From assembly GCA_947165105.1 (NCBI GenBank), contig CAMUZC010000001.1, positions 1-64,000 on the forward strand: a stretch of 64,000 nt of DNA, written 5' to 3'. The position numbers were made by a program, and so were the translations under genes. This stretch comes from an uncultured Lachnospiraceae bacterium (GTDB lineage: Bacteria; Bacillota_A; Clostridia; TANB77; CAG-508). The notes beneath the pieces were generated by a model. The model did not search any database, was not told the DNA's origin, and saw nothing but the letters and a program-made list of their open reading frames with translations. Positions 22,846 to 30,019 of this stretch are shown here, one piece after another; within the stretch, counting starts at the first letter, position 1, and every line of letters starts with the position of its first letter.

Positions 22846-23058
22846 TTATTCTTCTTCCTCCATTTCTTTGAGAAGTTCTTCAAAAGTAATTTCTTCTAAT
22901 ATCTTCTCGTTATCTTTTAAATAAATATTATCATAGTTACAACAAATTGCAGATTTTTTAAGTTCGTCAAAATGTTTTTTAGCTACTTTAAAATCTCGAT
23001 AATATTCTGCATATCCTTCATCACGATGATCATATCCAACAACATAAAAGTTTTTCAT
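22846..23058 (-). CDS. Unknown small protein (70 aa)
   Basis: MKNFYVVGYDHRDEGYAEYYRDFKVAKKHFDELKK is a beta-alpha start; acidic C-terminus (EELLKEMEEEE). First gene of a two-gene unit behind an operator promoter at 23.09 kb. No UAG. Confidence 0.6.
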   Translation of the reverse strand: MKNFYVVGYDHRDEGYAEYYRDFKVAKKHFDELKKSAICCNYDNIYLKDNEKILEEITFEELLKEMEEEE

Positions 23059-23086
23059 TTTTTATCTCCTCTCTTGTTTGTATCTT

Positions 23087-23120
23087 TATTATATCAAAGG
23101 GGTTGAGGTTTGTCAACCCC
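23087..23120 (-). promoter_or_regulatory. Promoter with GGGGTTGA/TCAACCCC operator
   Basis: Minus strand TTGACA, about 17 bp, TATAAT. Inverted repeat GGGGTTGA-N6-TCAACCCC at 23099-23120 overlaps the -35. Confidence 0.75.
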
Positions 23121-23126
23121 TATTAT

Positions 23127-23429
23127 TTACATTTCATAATATTTATTTCTTGCATGCACTCTTGCAAGTTCAACAACCTTTGTCGGTTTCGGCTCATCTT
23201 CTCTATAGTATCTGAGAATCTGTGCAGGTCTTGCGATGAGTTTTGTTACAAGAATTCCAGTTCTCTGATTGTATACAAGGATGAGTGCGGTGTCGGTGAT
23301 TTTATGAACTTCAGGTCCATTTCTATGGCCACGGTCTACAACCACTTCCTTTATAACATTGCCTGTTCCGATCTGAGCGATGATTGCTTCTCTTTTCTGG
23401 CGGTCTTTGGTGTAGTGTTTGCTGTTCAT
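23127..23429 (-). CDS. Unknown phage protein (100 aa)
   Basis: Beta-rich middle (NVIKEVVVDRGHRNGPEVHKITDTALILVYNQRTGILVTKLIAR) flanked by a basic start and end. Possibly an RNA- or DNA-binding small domain. No recognised family; no UAG. Confidence 0.6.
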   Translation of the reverse strand: MNSKHYTKDRQKREAIIAQIGTGNVIKEVVVDRGHRNGPEVHKITDTALILVYNQRTGILVTKLIARPAQILRYYREDEPKPTKVVELARVHARNKYYEM

Positions 23430-23497
23430 CTAGGTATCTCCTTTCCTTTTGTTGATTCTAGTATACCACACCCACCGCCAATTGCAATAGGCAAAAT

Positions 23498-23621
23498 GCA
23501 CAAAGATTTCGGGATTTTTTTGTGTAAATTGCCATGCAGATTTTGCTTGATAAAAACCTCGACCTGTGGTATAATATGGCTTCGCGGTGCGCGGCGGAAT
23601 GGAAGGCCGCCCGCGCACCGC
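23498..23621 (+). promoter_or_regulatory. Promoter-hairpin cassette, copy 7 of 8
   Basis: TGCACAAA (23498), a partial right arm (TTTTGTGT), TTGATA at 23547, 17 bp, TATAAT at 23570, stem GCGGTGCGCGG/CCGCGCACCGC plus GCGG/CCGC. A T-rich stem at 23859-23890 could end this rightward RNA. Confidence 0.8.
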
Positions 23622-23638
23622 ACAAAAAAGAGGACTTT

Positions 23639-23815
23639 TCAGTCCTCTCCCCAATCCCACTCTGTATCATCAAGAGCCGCTTCCATAGCATCCAACTTAA
23701 TCTGATAGGGTTTGTCTGTATTCCTTTCAAGCCATCCGGCGAACCAGATTGTATCCCTATGCTCAAATCCCTTAACTCTGATTACTCTTGTAAGCATCTC
23801 TTCGTGTGTCATCAT
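23639..23815 (-). CDS. Unknown small protein (58 aa)
   Basis: Start at ATG 23815 behind AAAGGAG. Contains RVKGFEHRDTIWFAGWLERN and a very acidic C-terminus. No UAG; function unknown. Confidence 0.6.
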   Translation of the reverse strand: MMTHEEMLTRVIRVKGFEHRDTIWFAGWLERNTDKPYQIKLDAMEAALDDTEWDWGED

Positions 23816-23840
23816 GTTCTTGATCTCCTTTCCTTTTGTT

Positions 23841-23879
23841 AAGTCTATTATATAATAAGGGTTGTAATTTGTCAACCCC
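23841..23879 (-). promoter_or_regulatory. Promoter with partial GGGTTG/CAACCC operator
   Basis: Minus strand TTGACA, about 17 bp, TATAAT; inverted GGGTTG/CAACCC arms at 23859-23879. In the plus direction the same hairpin is followed by a T-rich tract, so it could also terminate rightward RNA. Confidence 0.65.
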
Positions 23880-23892
23880 TATTTTTATTTTT

Positions 23893-24201
23893 TTAGCAGT
23901 AAGCAAGGTTTTTTCTGCTCCATCCAAAGATGGAAATCTGATTGTGTTCTCTGCCGATTCTCAGAGCTTCCTTTTTTGTATCTACTCTGAAACTTTTGTC
24001 GATGTAGTAAATTCCTTCGGCGAACCAAACTCCGCAGTTTCCGCCGTATGCCTTAACCGCATTGATTGCTTCTCTCGCGGTCTTGACTTCAACTCCGTAT
24101 ACAGCTACCTGCCATCCGGTTCTGTATTCGATGACCTTTCCGCCTTTAAGTGTGATTCCATCATTATTTGTTAATTTTCTGATTGTCCTGATATTAATCA
24201 T
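23893..24201 (-). CDS. Unknown phage protein (102 aa)
   Basis: N-terminal INIRTIRKLTNNDGITLKGGKVIEYRTGWQVAVYG looks beta-rich; EAINAVKAYGGNCGVWFAEGIYYIDKSFRV follows, then a basic end. No recognised family. No UAG. Confidence 0.6.
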   Translation of the reverse strand: MINIRTIRKLTNNDGITLKGGKVIEYRTGWQVAVYGVEVKTAREAINAVKAYGGNCGVWFAEGIYYIDKSFRVDTKKEALRIGREHNQISIFGWSRKNLAYC

Positions 24202-24246
24202 TTTTATTCCCTTTCCTCGATCTTATCTTTTGTGCCTTATGGCGGA

Positions 24247-24357
24247 TTATTCATCCGCCAAGGCTTCTGCAATTTCCTCAGGTGTGAGGCCCGCTTCCAT
24301 AAGCAGGTCGATTGTACTAGCACCCCACTCCATCATTTCATTAAGCATTTCTTCCAT
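24247..24357 (-). CDS. Small acidic helical protein (36 aa)
   Basis: ATG 24357 behind GGAGGATCAAGAC. Amphipathic acidic helices (MEEMLNEMMEW, TPEEIAEALADE). Promoter with operator at 24380-24419. A candidate inhibitor-type micro-protein by composition only. Confidence 0.5.
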   Translation of the reverse strand: MEEMLNEMMEWGASTIDLLMEAGLTPEEIAEALADE

Positions 24358-24379
24358 GTCTTGATCCTCCTTTTTTCTA

Positions 24380-24419
24380 TGGTTTAAGTATATCATAGGG
24401 GTTGAGGTTTGTCAACCCC
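24380..24419 (-). promoter_or_regulatory. Promoter with perfect GGGGTTGA/TCAACCCC operator
   Basis: Minus strand TTGACA, 17 bp, TATACT; inverted repeat 24398-24419 covers the -35 and spacer. Followed on the plus strand by a T-rich tract, so bidirectional use is possible. Confidence 0.75.
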
Positions 24420-24432
24420 TATTTTTTATTTT

Positions 24433-24555
24433 TTAGCAAGTTTTTGTTTCAATCCTTGCTCCGAAGAAATCAGCATCTTCTCTAATTCTCTTCAGGTCTG
24501 TAGTCCATGCGCTTCTATGTCCGTTCCTATAAACTAATCTATACCATGTTGTCAT
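24433..24555 (-). CDS. Small basic protein (40 aa)
   Basis: ATG 24555 behind AAAGGAG. TTWYRLVYRNGHRSAWTTDLKRIRED: basic and aromatic. No UAG; unknown. Confidence 0.5.
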   Translation of the reverse strand: MTTWYRLVYRNGHRSAWTTDLKRIREDADFFGARIETKTC

Positions 24556-24769
24556 TGTTCAATTCTCCTTTTTGTTTGGGTTTTTTGTTCCTTTCGATGA
24601 TATAACTATACTACATTATCTATTGCTTGACTAGGTACTTTTTTGACTTGTTTTAAAGAAAAATAGACTTTTTTTATTTACTTTTAGGTCTTTTTTGACA
24701 TATTACAAAAAAATAATTAATTATGACATTATTGTTATAATTGATACGAAAAAATTTTAGGAAAAAATT
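24556..24769. other. AT-rich non-coding stretch
   Basis: No gene. Contains long A/T runs and scattered TTGACA- and TATAAT-like boxes whose pairing I cannot settle. Likely promoter DNA for the leftward 40-aa gene and upstream DNA of cassette 8. Confidence 0.4.
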
Positions 24770-24904
24770 TTTTCTCTAAAATTTGTGTATTTTGACTATT
24801 GACAAGTTGATTCACACTGTGGTATAATTTTTCGGCCTGCGGCGCTGTAATGCGCTAAAGTGCTAAAGTCGTGAGATTGTTGTTTTTTTAACAACAATCT
24901 CACG
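24770..24904 (+). promoter_or_regulatory. Promoter-hairpin cassette, copy 8 of 8, divergent hairpin
   Basis: TTGACA at 24799, 18 bp ending TGTGG, TATAAT at 24823, TTCGGCC start. Instead of the GC stem it carries a perfect 15-bp stem (24870-24884 with 24890-24904, T5 loop). It reads towards the GTTAA-palindrome region rather than against a gene. Confidence 0.75.
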
Positions 24905-25040
24905 TTCATGGAAATTATCTGTTAATTGTTTAAATTGTCTGAAAATAACAAATTTATCAAAAACACTTGCAATCTAATATTAAAGTGTTATAATAGACTT
25001 AACAAAAGAAAACAACCATTTGAAAGGAAAGGTGAACAAA

Positions 25041-25250
25041 ATGACAACTTACAGAGAACAGTACATCAAAGACATGAACATGATGGATAAGAATGACAAG
25101 GATCTTACCGCCGGAGATAAGGCACTTATGAGAGAAATGTACAGAGTTGCAAGACTTGACATGAACGAAGAAGAAAGCCTTTACTACATCGCAATCGACT
25201 TCAACGTAATTGTAACAGTAGTAAAACAGATTGTGGAAAAGCCTTTTTAA
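25041..25250 (+). CDS. Small acidic protein (69 aa)
   Basis: Start at ATG 25041 behind GAAAGGTGA. Highly charged, MTTYREQYIKDMNMMDKNDKD then helices ending VKQIVEKPF. Own promoter (TTGCAA/TATAAT at about 24966-24994) and terminator. The only plus-strand gene between 15.5 and 28.8 kb. No UAG. Confidence 0.65.
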   Translation: MTTYREQYIKDMNMMDKNDKDLTAGDKALMREMYRVARLDMNEEESLYYIAIDFNVIVTVVKQIVEKPF

Positions 25251-25265
25251 GGCTTTTCTTTTTTT
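25236..25265 (+). terminator. Rho-independent terminator
   Basis: GAAAAGCC/GGCTTTTC with a 7-base loop followed by T7; it includes the last codons of the 69-aa gene. Confidence 0.85.
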
Positions 25266-25278
25266 GCACAAAATAAAT

Positions 25279-25812
25279 GTTAATTATTTAACATACTTGT
25301 TAGTTAATTAATTAACAATCACTAGTTCGTTAGTTAATTAATTAACACACTTTAACACATTAAACTATTAATACATTAATGTATTAATACATTAACACTT
25401 TAGTGTGTTAAAACATCATCACTTTATCACTTTAACACATCATCACTTCCCTGCACTGAAGTGCGTTAAATCCTTAACAGGCTTGTTGTTAATTTAACAA
25501 CAAAGTCATCCCCAAGCGAGCTGCTTTAACACTTTACTGCATTGAAGTGTGTTAAATTTTTAACAAGTACAAGACTGTGCTACATTAACACTTTACTGCA
25601 TTGAAGTGTGTTAAATTTTTAACAAGAACTGGCGCGTGAGAGATTGTTAAACTATTAACACTTAAATAACCGTTTCCAAGTAAACACAAAATAAGTGTTA
25701 AACTTTTAACACACTCTGGTGCTGGATCACTTCACCGTGATGAAGTGTGTTAAACTTTTAACACTTAAATAACGTTTACTATGAATTGAAGGATTAAGTG
25801 TGAAATTTTTAA
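25279..25812. repeat. Cluster of GTTAA-N4-TTAAC palindromes; origin or control region
   Basis: Exact copies begin at 25279, 25303, 25333, 25465, 25551, 25610, 25646, 25697 and 25749, with a shorter-spaced GTTAA-T-TTAAC near 25486 and a decayed copy at 25799. Two perfect 42-bp repeats (25526-25567, 25585-25626) embed the motif next to CACTT/AAGTG arms. No gene. Layout fits iterons of a replication origin or an operator array. Confidence 0.75.
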
Positions 25813-25825
25813 CAAGGTCTGGCTC

Positions 25826-26039
25826 TGTGAAAAATTTCACAATCACCCTTCTGAACCAAAACTCGGCTCAGGCCGCCGCGCCTGAGCCGATGAAAAATGA
25901 GAGGGTATTTTCAAAAGAGAGGAACTTTGTTGGGACTAGACTACGCAGCGTTCACCTAAAATTTTTTCCTCTCTACGCAACGTACCTAAAAACTTTTCGG
26001 GGGGGTAATATTTCGGGATAATCTGTGAAAAATTTCACA
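25826..26039. repeat. Two copies of TGTGAAAAATTTCACA plus a GC hairpin
   Basis: The 16-bp near-palindrome is at 25826-25841 and 26024-26039. Between them CGGCTCAGG/CCTGAGCCG (25864-25889) forms a 9-bp stem. No gene on either strand that I trust. Confidence 0.6.
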
Positions 26040-26062
26040 AAATGGTTTGCCCTCCACAATCC

Positions 26063-26187
26063 CGACACCCCAAATTTTTTAAAAATCAAAACTCGACCCC
26101 CCAAATTTTTTAAAAAAATAAAAACGGCATCCTCGACCCCAAATTTTCTTAATATCAAAAACGACACCCCAAATTTTTAAAAAATCA
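26063..26187. repeat. Four tandem CGACMCCCC-AAATTTT repeats
   Basis: Units start at 26063, 26094, 26134 and 26162, each CGAC(A)CCCC followed by AAATTTTTT and A-rich sequence, 28-40 bp apart. The last unit runs into the stop of the first leftward gene. Confidence 0.65.
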
Positions 26188-26361
26188 TTCCGTCACCTCT
26201 GAATCCTATTTCTCAATCGTAGGCCGCCCTAACCAAAACCCACAAACACTTCGCTAATTGCTTATAAAACACATCCATCTCTTACATCGATCATAATACC
26301 ACTCATAAAAAATACAATTATCACAACATTTTATTTCCTTATCTCTCTTTGAGCTGCTCAT
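26185..26361 (-). CDS. Cys-rich small protein, UAG-recoded (58 aa)
   Basis: ATG 26361 to TGA 26185 through two UAG codons. CCDNCIFYEWYYDRCKRWMC then VCGFWLGRPTIEK: a probable zinc-binding module whose second half exists only if UAG is sense. Overlaps the upstream gene by 23 bases. Confidence 0.65.
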
Positions 26362-26539
26362 TAACTGCCTCCATTTGTTCTTTATCAAATGAAATCTCAA
26401 CCAATGGACAATCTTTATATTGACTTTCAAAGTCAGGATAATCATTACTATACATTAATTTACAATCATATGTAATTTTATCCATAAATGGACATCTATA
26501 ACATTCCTTCGGTTTATCTCTTGGTACTATGTAACTCAC
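26339..26539 (-). CDS. Cys-rich small protein (66 aa)
   Basis: Motif ECYRCPFM ... CKLMYSNDYPDFESQYKDCPLVEI resembles the next gene upstream, suggesting duplication of a Cys module. ATGA overlap with 26536-26856. No UAG. Confidence 0.65.
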   Translation of the reverse strand: MSYIVPRDKPKECYRCPFMDKITYDCKLMYSNDYPDFESQYKDCPLVEISFDKEQMEAVNEQLKER

Positions 26540-26856
26540 GTCTCGCTCCTTTCAATTACCACATACTTTTTTCTGTCTGCACTCCATCCCTCGCACGTTC
26601 TTCTCAGTTGTTCCTCTATAGTCATGTATCGCATGCTAGCGTTTGGATGAACAGTATCACTTAAATCAACTAAATCACCGTGCGGAGTAGGAATCTCGAC
26701 TAGTGGACACTTGTCCATACATCTCTCTCTGACGGGAAAATTATATCCACGCTGTTCTTCTGTGATTCTGCATCTTGGATAATCACCATAATCATCCAAC
26801 GCCCAACACATATCACAGTTCTTTGGTACCTCCATGCCGCGAATTAATATGCTCAT
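26536..26856 (-). CDS. Cys-rich protein with GDLVDLS tail (106 aa)
   Basis: CDMCWALDDYGDYPRC ... CMDKCPLVEIPTPHGDLVDLSD is a pattern common in small phage proteins (CPL-E-x-HGDLIDR type). Probable metal binding; function unknown. Four-base overlaps at both ends. No UAG. Confidence 0.7.
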   Translation of the reverse strand: MSILIRGMEVPKNCDMCWALDDYGDYPRCRITEEQRGYNFPVRERCMDKCPLVEIPTPHGDLVDLSDTVHPNASMRYMTIEEQLRRTCEGWSADRKKYVVIERSET

Positions 26857-26972
26857 TCCATCACCTCATCATCACTAAATTGACCGCACGGTCGTAAATT
26901 ACCAACATAAGTCATGTGATAATAACAAAATCTGAATCTTGAGTTAAAATATTTACAATTTAAGCAACTCAT
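26853..26972 (-). CDS. Cys-rich micro-protein (39 aa)
   Basis: MSCLNCKYF ... FCYYHMTYVGNLRPCGQF: CxxC plus two Cys. Overlaps neighbours by ATGA at both ends, which supports reality despite its size. No UAG. Confidence 0.55.
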   Translation of the reverse strand: MSCLNCKYFNSRFRFCYYHMTYVGNLRPCGQFSDDEVME

Positions 26973-27433
26973 TCCCTCATCTTTTCCTTTTCTTCCAACC
27001 ACGGAGAAGCCGATCTTACCAATTCAGCAAAAGTCAACTCATTATCAAAAAATTCAAATGTATCACCTTTACTGTTTTGACATCTATATAACTTCTTATT
27101 ATCACTACATTGCTCTATATGATAAATAATATATTCATCATCACCCAGTTTAAGAATATCCCATTTCTGAAAACCCTCTTTAACTCGCTTAATATCCTCA
27201 TTATTTTTAACCGCAAGACAAGCAATCTCAGTTGTAAGATGCTCATTTACGTGATTAATATGATCCCAAAGCCGAAGAAAATAATCCCTTACCGCATCAC
27301 TAGTATAATTAACTGTTAACTTAATATCAGATAATTCTTCTTTCATACTAATTATCTGTCCACTCAAGCATAACCACATACTAATAATCAAAGCGATGCA
27401 TATACACAATAAAACAGATACAAAATAGGTCAT
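26969..27433 (-). CDS. Membrane-anchored protein (154 aa)
   Basis: N-terminal membrane segment (residues 4-27), then a probable coiled coil (30-95) and a C-terminal beta-rich part (YIIYHIEQCSDNKKLYRCQNSKGDTFEFF). Overlaps both neighbours. No UAG. Confidence 0.65.
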   Translation of the reverse strand: MTYFVSVLLCICIALIISMWLCLSGQIISMKEELSDIKLTVNYTSDAVRDYFLRLWDHINHVNEHLTTEIACLAVKNNEDIKRVKEGFQKWDILKLGDDEYIIYHIEQCSDNKKLYRCQNSKGDTFEFFDNELTFAELVRSASPWLEEKEKMRE

Positions 27434-27825
27434 TCCGTCACTTCTCCCCCTGATACACCATTACACCGAATAGCAAATTCAAGTCCTGCAACACGCCCTT
27501 CAAGTTTTTTAATATGATATTTCATTTCTTGTATTTTTATTTGCATATCATTATTCTGTTTATTAAGCTCATCTATTTCAGTCTTATATTCTTTACAAAT
27601 TTGTTCATAATCAGGTTTTGTCATATCTTCTGTCATATTTTTATTTTCACCTTTTATTTTCTCAAACGTAACAACAAGTTTATCTATATAATTAGAAGGG
27701 CAGCAACCATCAAATTCTATATTAGTTATCTCCCATCCTTGATTTAAATCAATATTTAAAATCTATGTCCCTGCTATTTTAATTTGATTAATAGGACGTT
27801 TTTTTCTTGCTATAACTTTATCCAT
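27430..27825 (-). CDS. Coiled-coil protein, one UAG (131 aa)
   Basis: Start chosen at ATG 27825 because the frame upstream of the later ATG (27636) continues in good coding sequence with one UAG: RKKRPINQIKIAGT, then EITNIEFDGCCPSNYIDKLVVTFE. C-terminal half is a clear coiled coil. Unknown function. Confidence 0.6.
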
Positions 27826-27964
27826 TATCATAACCTTTATACACTATCAAATTCCATGTTGCTATAAAACCATGAAGAACCATAGCATTTATATCTCCTC
27901 TAAAAAAATCTACAGTTACAAAAATTACCATTAATATATAAATATATCCAATAAAAGTTTTCAT
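27818..27964 (-). CDS. Small membrane protein (48 aa)
   Basis: Hydrophobic residues 3-17 and 28-42; ATG 27964 has no strong ribosome site, but the stop overlaps the next start by 8 bases. No UAG. Confidence 0.5.
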   Translation of the reverse strand: MKTFIGYIYILMVIFVTVDFFRGDINAMVLHGFIATWNLIVYKGYDNG

Positions 27965-28051
27965 GCGGCCGGCGGTTATACGACGATTTATCTAGTTTAA
28001 TCTAGATTTAATCGGGCTCCCGCATCTCCTTTCTATCTTATTTCTCTTTTG

Positions 28052-28654
28052 TTAATATTTCTAAAGTTTCACAGGAACTCTTGGTATATTTTTAATACTA
28101 CATTTTGTTGGCAAAGGAGGTGAAGAAACCTATTTAGCAGGATTTTCTTTCTTCTTTTGATAAGATGAACAAATATCTTCTATACCAGTTTTATGAAAAA
28201 CAGTTCTTAATTCTTCACATCTATATAATCCAGGCATACAATTATCTTCTGAATAAAAGAAGCATGAAGAGCAAGTTTTCTTTTCTTTCTTTTGATATTT
28301 CTCACAAATCTTTATATCACTTTTTGTAAAAGCACTTTTCTTTTCTTTGCAATAAAAAAGGGCTGGTATACAATTTTGTTCTGTATAATATTCACAAGAT
28401 TTACAAGTTTTTTCTTCTTTTGACTCTAATTTAGTAACATTATCTGCACGGACATTGCCAGTAACATTTCCGTTAATAACAACTACTTGGTCTGCTTTTA
28501 TTTCTCCACTCACATTTCCATAAACAATTACAGTTTGAGCTTTTACATTACCATTTATATTTCCTTGACTTTTTAAAATAAATTTTCCATCATTTACGTC
28601 TTTTGAGATTTGTTCAACAGGAATTCCCCAAAAGAGCAATTTGCGATCGTACAT
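28052..28654 (-). CDS. Bactofilin-like repeats fused to twin Cys modules (200 aa)
   Basis: Residues 30-78 hold short beta-helix repeats (GNINGNVKAQ, GNVSGEIKAD, GNVTGNVRAD), as in bactofilin/polymer-forming proteins. Two tandem Cys modules follow (TCKSCEYYTEQNCIPALFYC, TCSSCFFYSEDNCMPGLYRC; about 88-170). Two UAG codons extend it by 26 residues to TAA 28052, ending CSIKNIPRVPVKL. Head gene of the leftward operon, back to back with the late promoter. Confidence 0.7.
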
Positions 28655-28740
28655 TTTTATCTCTCTCCTTTTTTACTTTATAAAAAAATTATATCATTTA
28701 TTTTTTGAAAAATCAAATCATTGCTCATTAGGACGAAACT

Positions 28741-28769
28741 TGACAATCAAAAATTTTTTTGATATAATA
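28741..28769 (+). promoter_or_regulatory. Late (structural) operon promoter
   Basis: TTGACA, 17 bp containing AAAAATTTTTTT, TATAAT; AAAGGAG and the first start codon follow at 28802. The main visible promoter of the 28.8-40 kb packaging and head genes. Confidence 0.75.
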
Positions 28770-28801
28770 GGTTATAAGGATGAGAGAAAGGAGTTCCTAT
28801 A

Positions 28802-30019
28802 ATGCAAGAAAAAAATGATAACGCTATTCTTCCTGAAGATGACGCGGTAGATACGCAAGAGTTAAAACTCGATTATACGATCTAGTCACCAGAAGAGCGT
28901 AACGAGCTAGTAAAAAAGATTGTAGATTCCTTACCTCCCTAGAAGCTAACAAAACGGTATTTAGAAATATTAGCGGATTATATTATATTCGCAATGACAA
29001 AAGAAGAAAAGAAAAGTAAACAAATTAATACCGATAATAGAATGATAACTATTAATAAACGATAGACTTCATTTTAGGGATTAGTAGGAAAATTTGAAAA
29101 TGGAGAAGATGGTGTATATAACTTATTTACAGAAGATAAAAATATCATCTTTACTCCAAAGATTTCAATTACAGAAGAAGATTTGGCGGAAATCCCTGCT
29201 TTGCGGGATCTACGTGCGGCCATCGCTTAGGTCTAGAAAATCTAGAAGACCGCCCGCGGTAAACGTAAGTATCTTCTTAAAAAACAAATCATATAGATGC
29301 GGCAAGATCAATATGTTATAAAAACCTCTTTTAAACAACCTATCTTTTGTTTAAATGCCGTTAAAAACTTTAGTTCAATGAGTTTTGATGATAATATTTC
29401 CATATCTCCAGACGGAAAAATAAAAGATAAAAGTTTAATATCTTTTATGAATCCTAAGCATATCTCTGCTCTTTTGAGAAATTACTCCCGATTGAAAGAA
29501 GATTGTTACGGAAAATTTTATACAGATGGATATTATATGATGGAAGTTTTAGATGAGCTAGTGGACAAAACTTTAAAAGAAAAATATCCTCTTTATTATA
29601 GTTTATTGATATATAAAATAGATGGGAAGTCTAATTTAGAAATTCAAAAACTTTTAGAAGAAGAACATGGAATAAGACATTCAGTTGAATATATTTCTTC
29701 TCTTTGGCGAAATAAAATTCCAAAATTAATTGCAGAACAGGCCGAAATTGATTTTTTATATTGGTATTATTTAGAAAAAGAAAAAGGGAAATGGAAAAAA
29801 TGTTCCCGCTGTGGAGAAGTAAAATTAGCGCATAATAAATTCTTTTCTAAAAATAATTCCAGTAAAGATGGGTTTTATTCAATTTGCAAATAGTGCAGAA
29901 ATAAAAAGAAGCGTATAATTCCAAAACCTCAAATTATTAAATATAGAAAAATAAAGGACGGAATTATAGTTAAGGAGGAAATATGGCGAAAAAGAAATGT
30001 AGTAAATGCTAGCGAGTAA
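28802..30019 (+). CDS. Conserved protein upstream of terminase, UAG-recoded (405 aa)
   Basis: Single frame through UAG codons mainly in the first half (e.g. PPxKLTKRYLEILADYIIFAM, INKRxTSFxGLVGKF). Middle: FTPKISITEEDLAEIPALRDLR, then YPLYYSLLIYKIDGKSNLEIQ and YISSLWRNKIPKLIAEQA. C-terminal zinc-ribbon half-site CSRCGEVKLAHN and SICKxC. I know this protein type as the usual neighbour of terminase in related phages, but not its function; a packaging or small-terminase role is plausible. Confidence 0.7.

Noticed and set aside
15869..24904. Repeated cassettes as a CRISPR array
   Set aside because: Copies are 0.8-1.9 kb apart with genes between, and hairpins vary; no spacer-repeat pattern.
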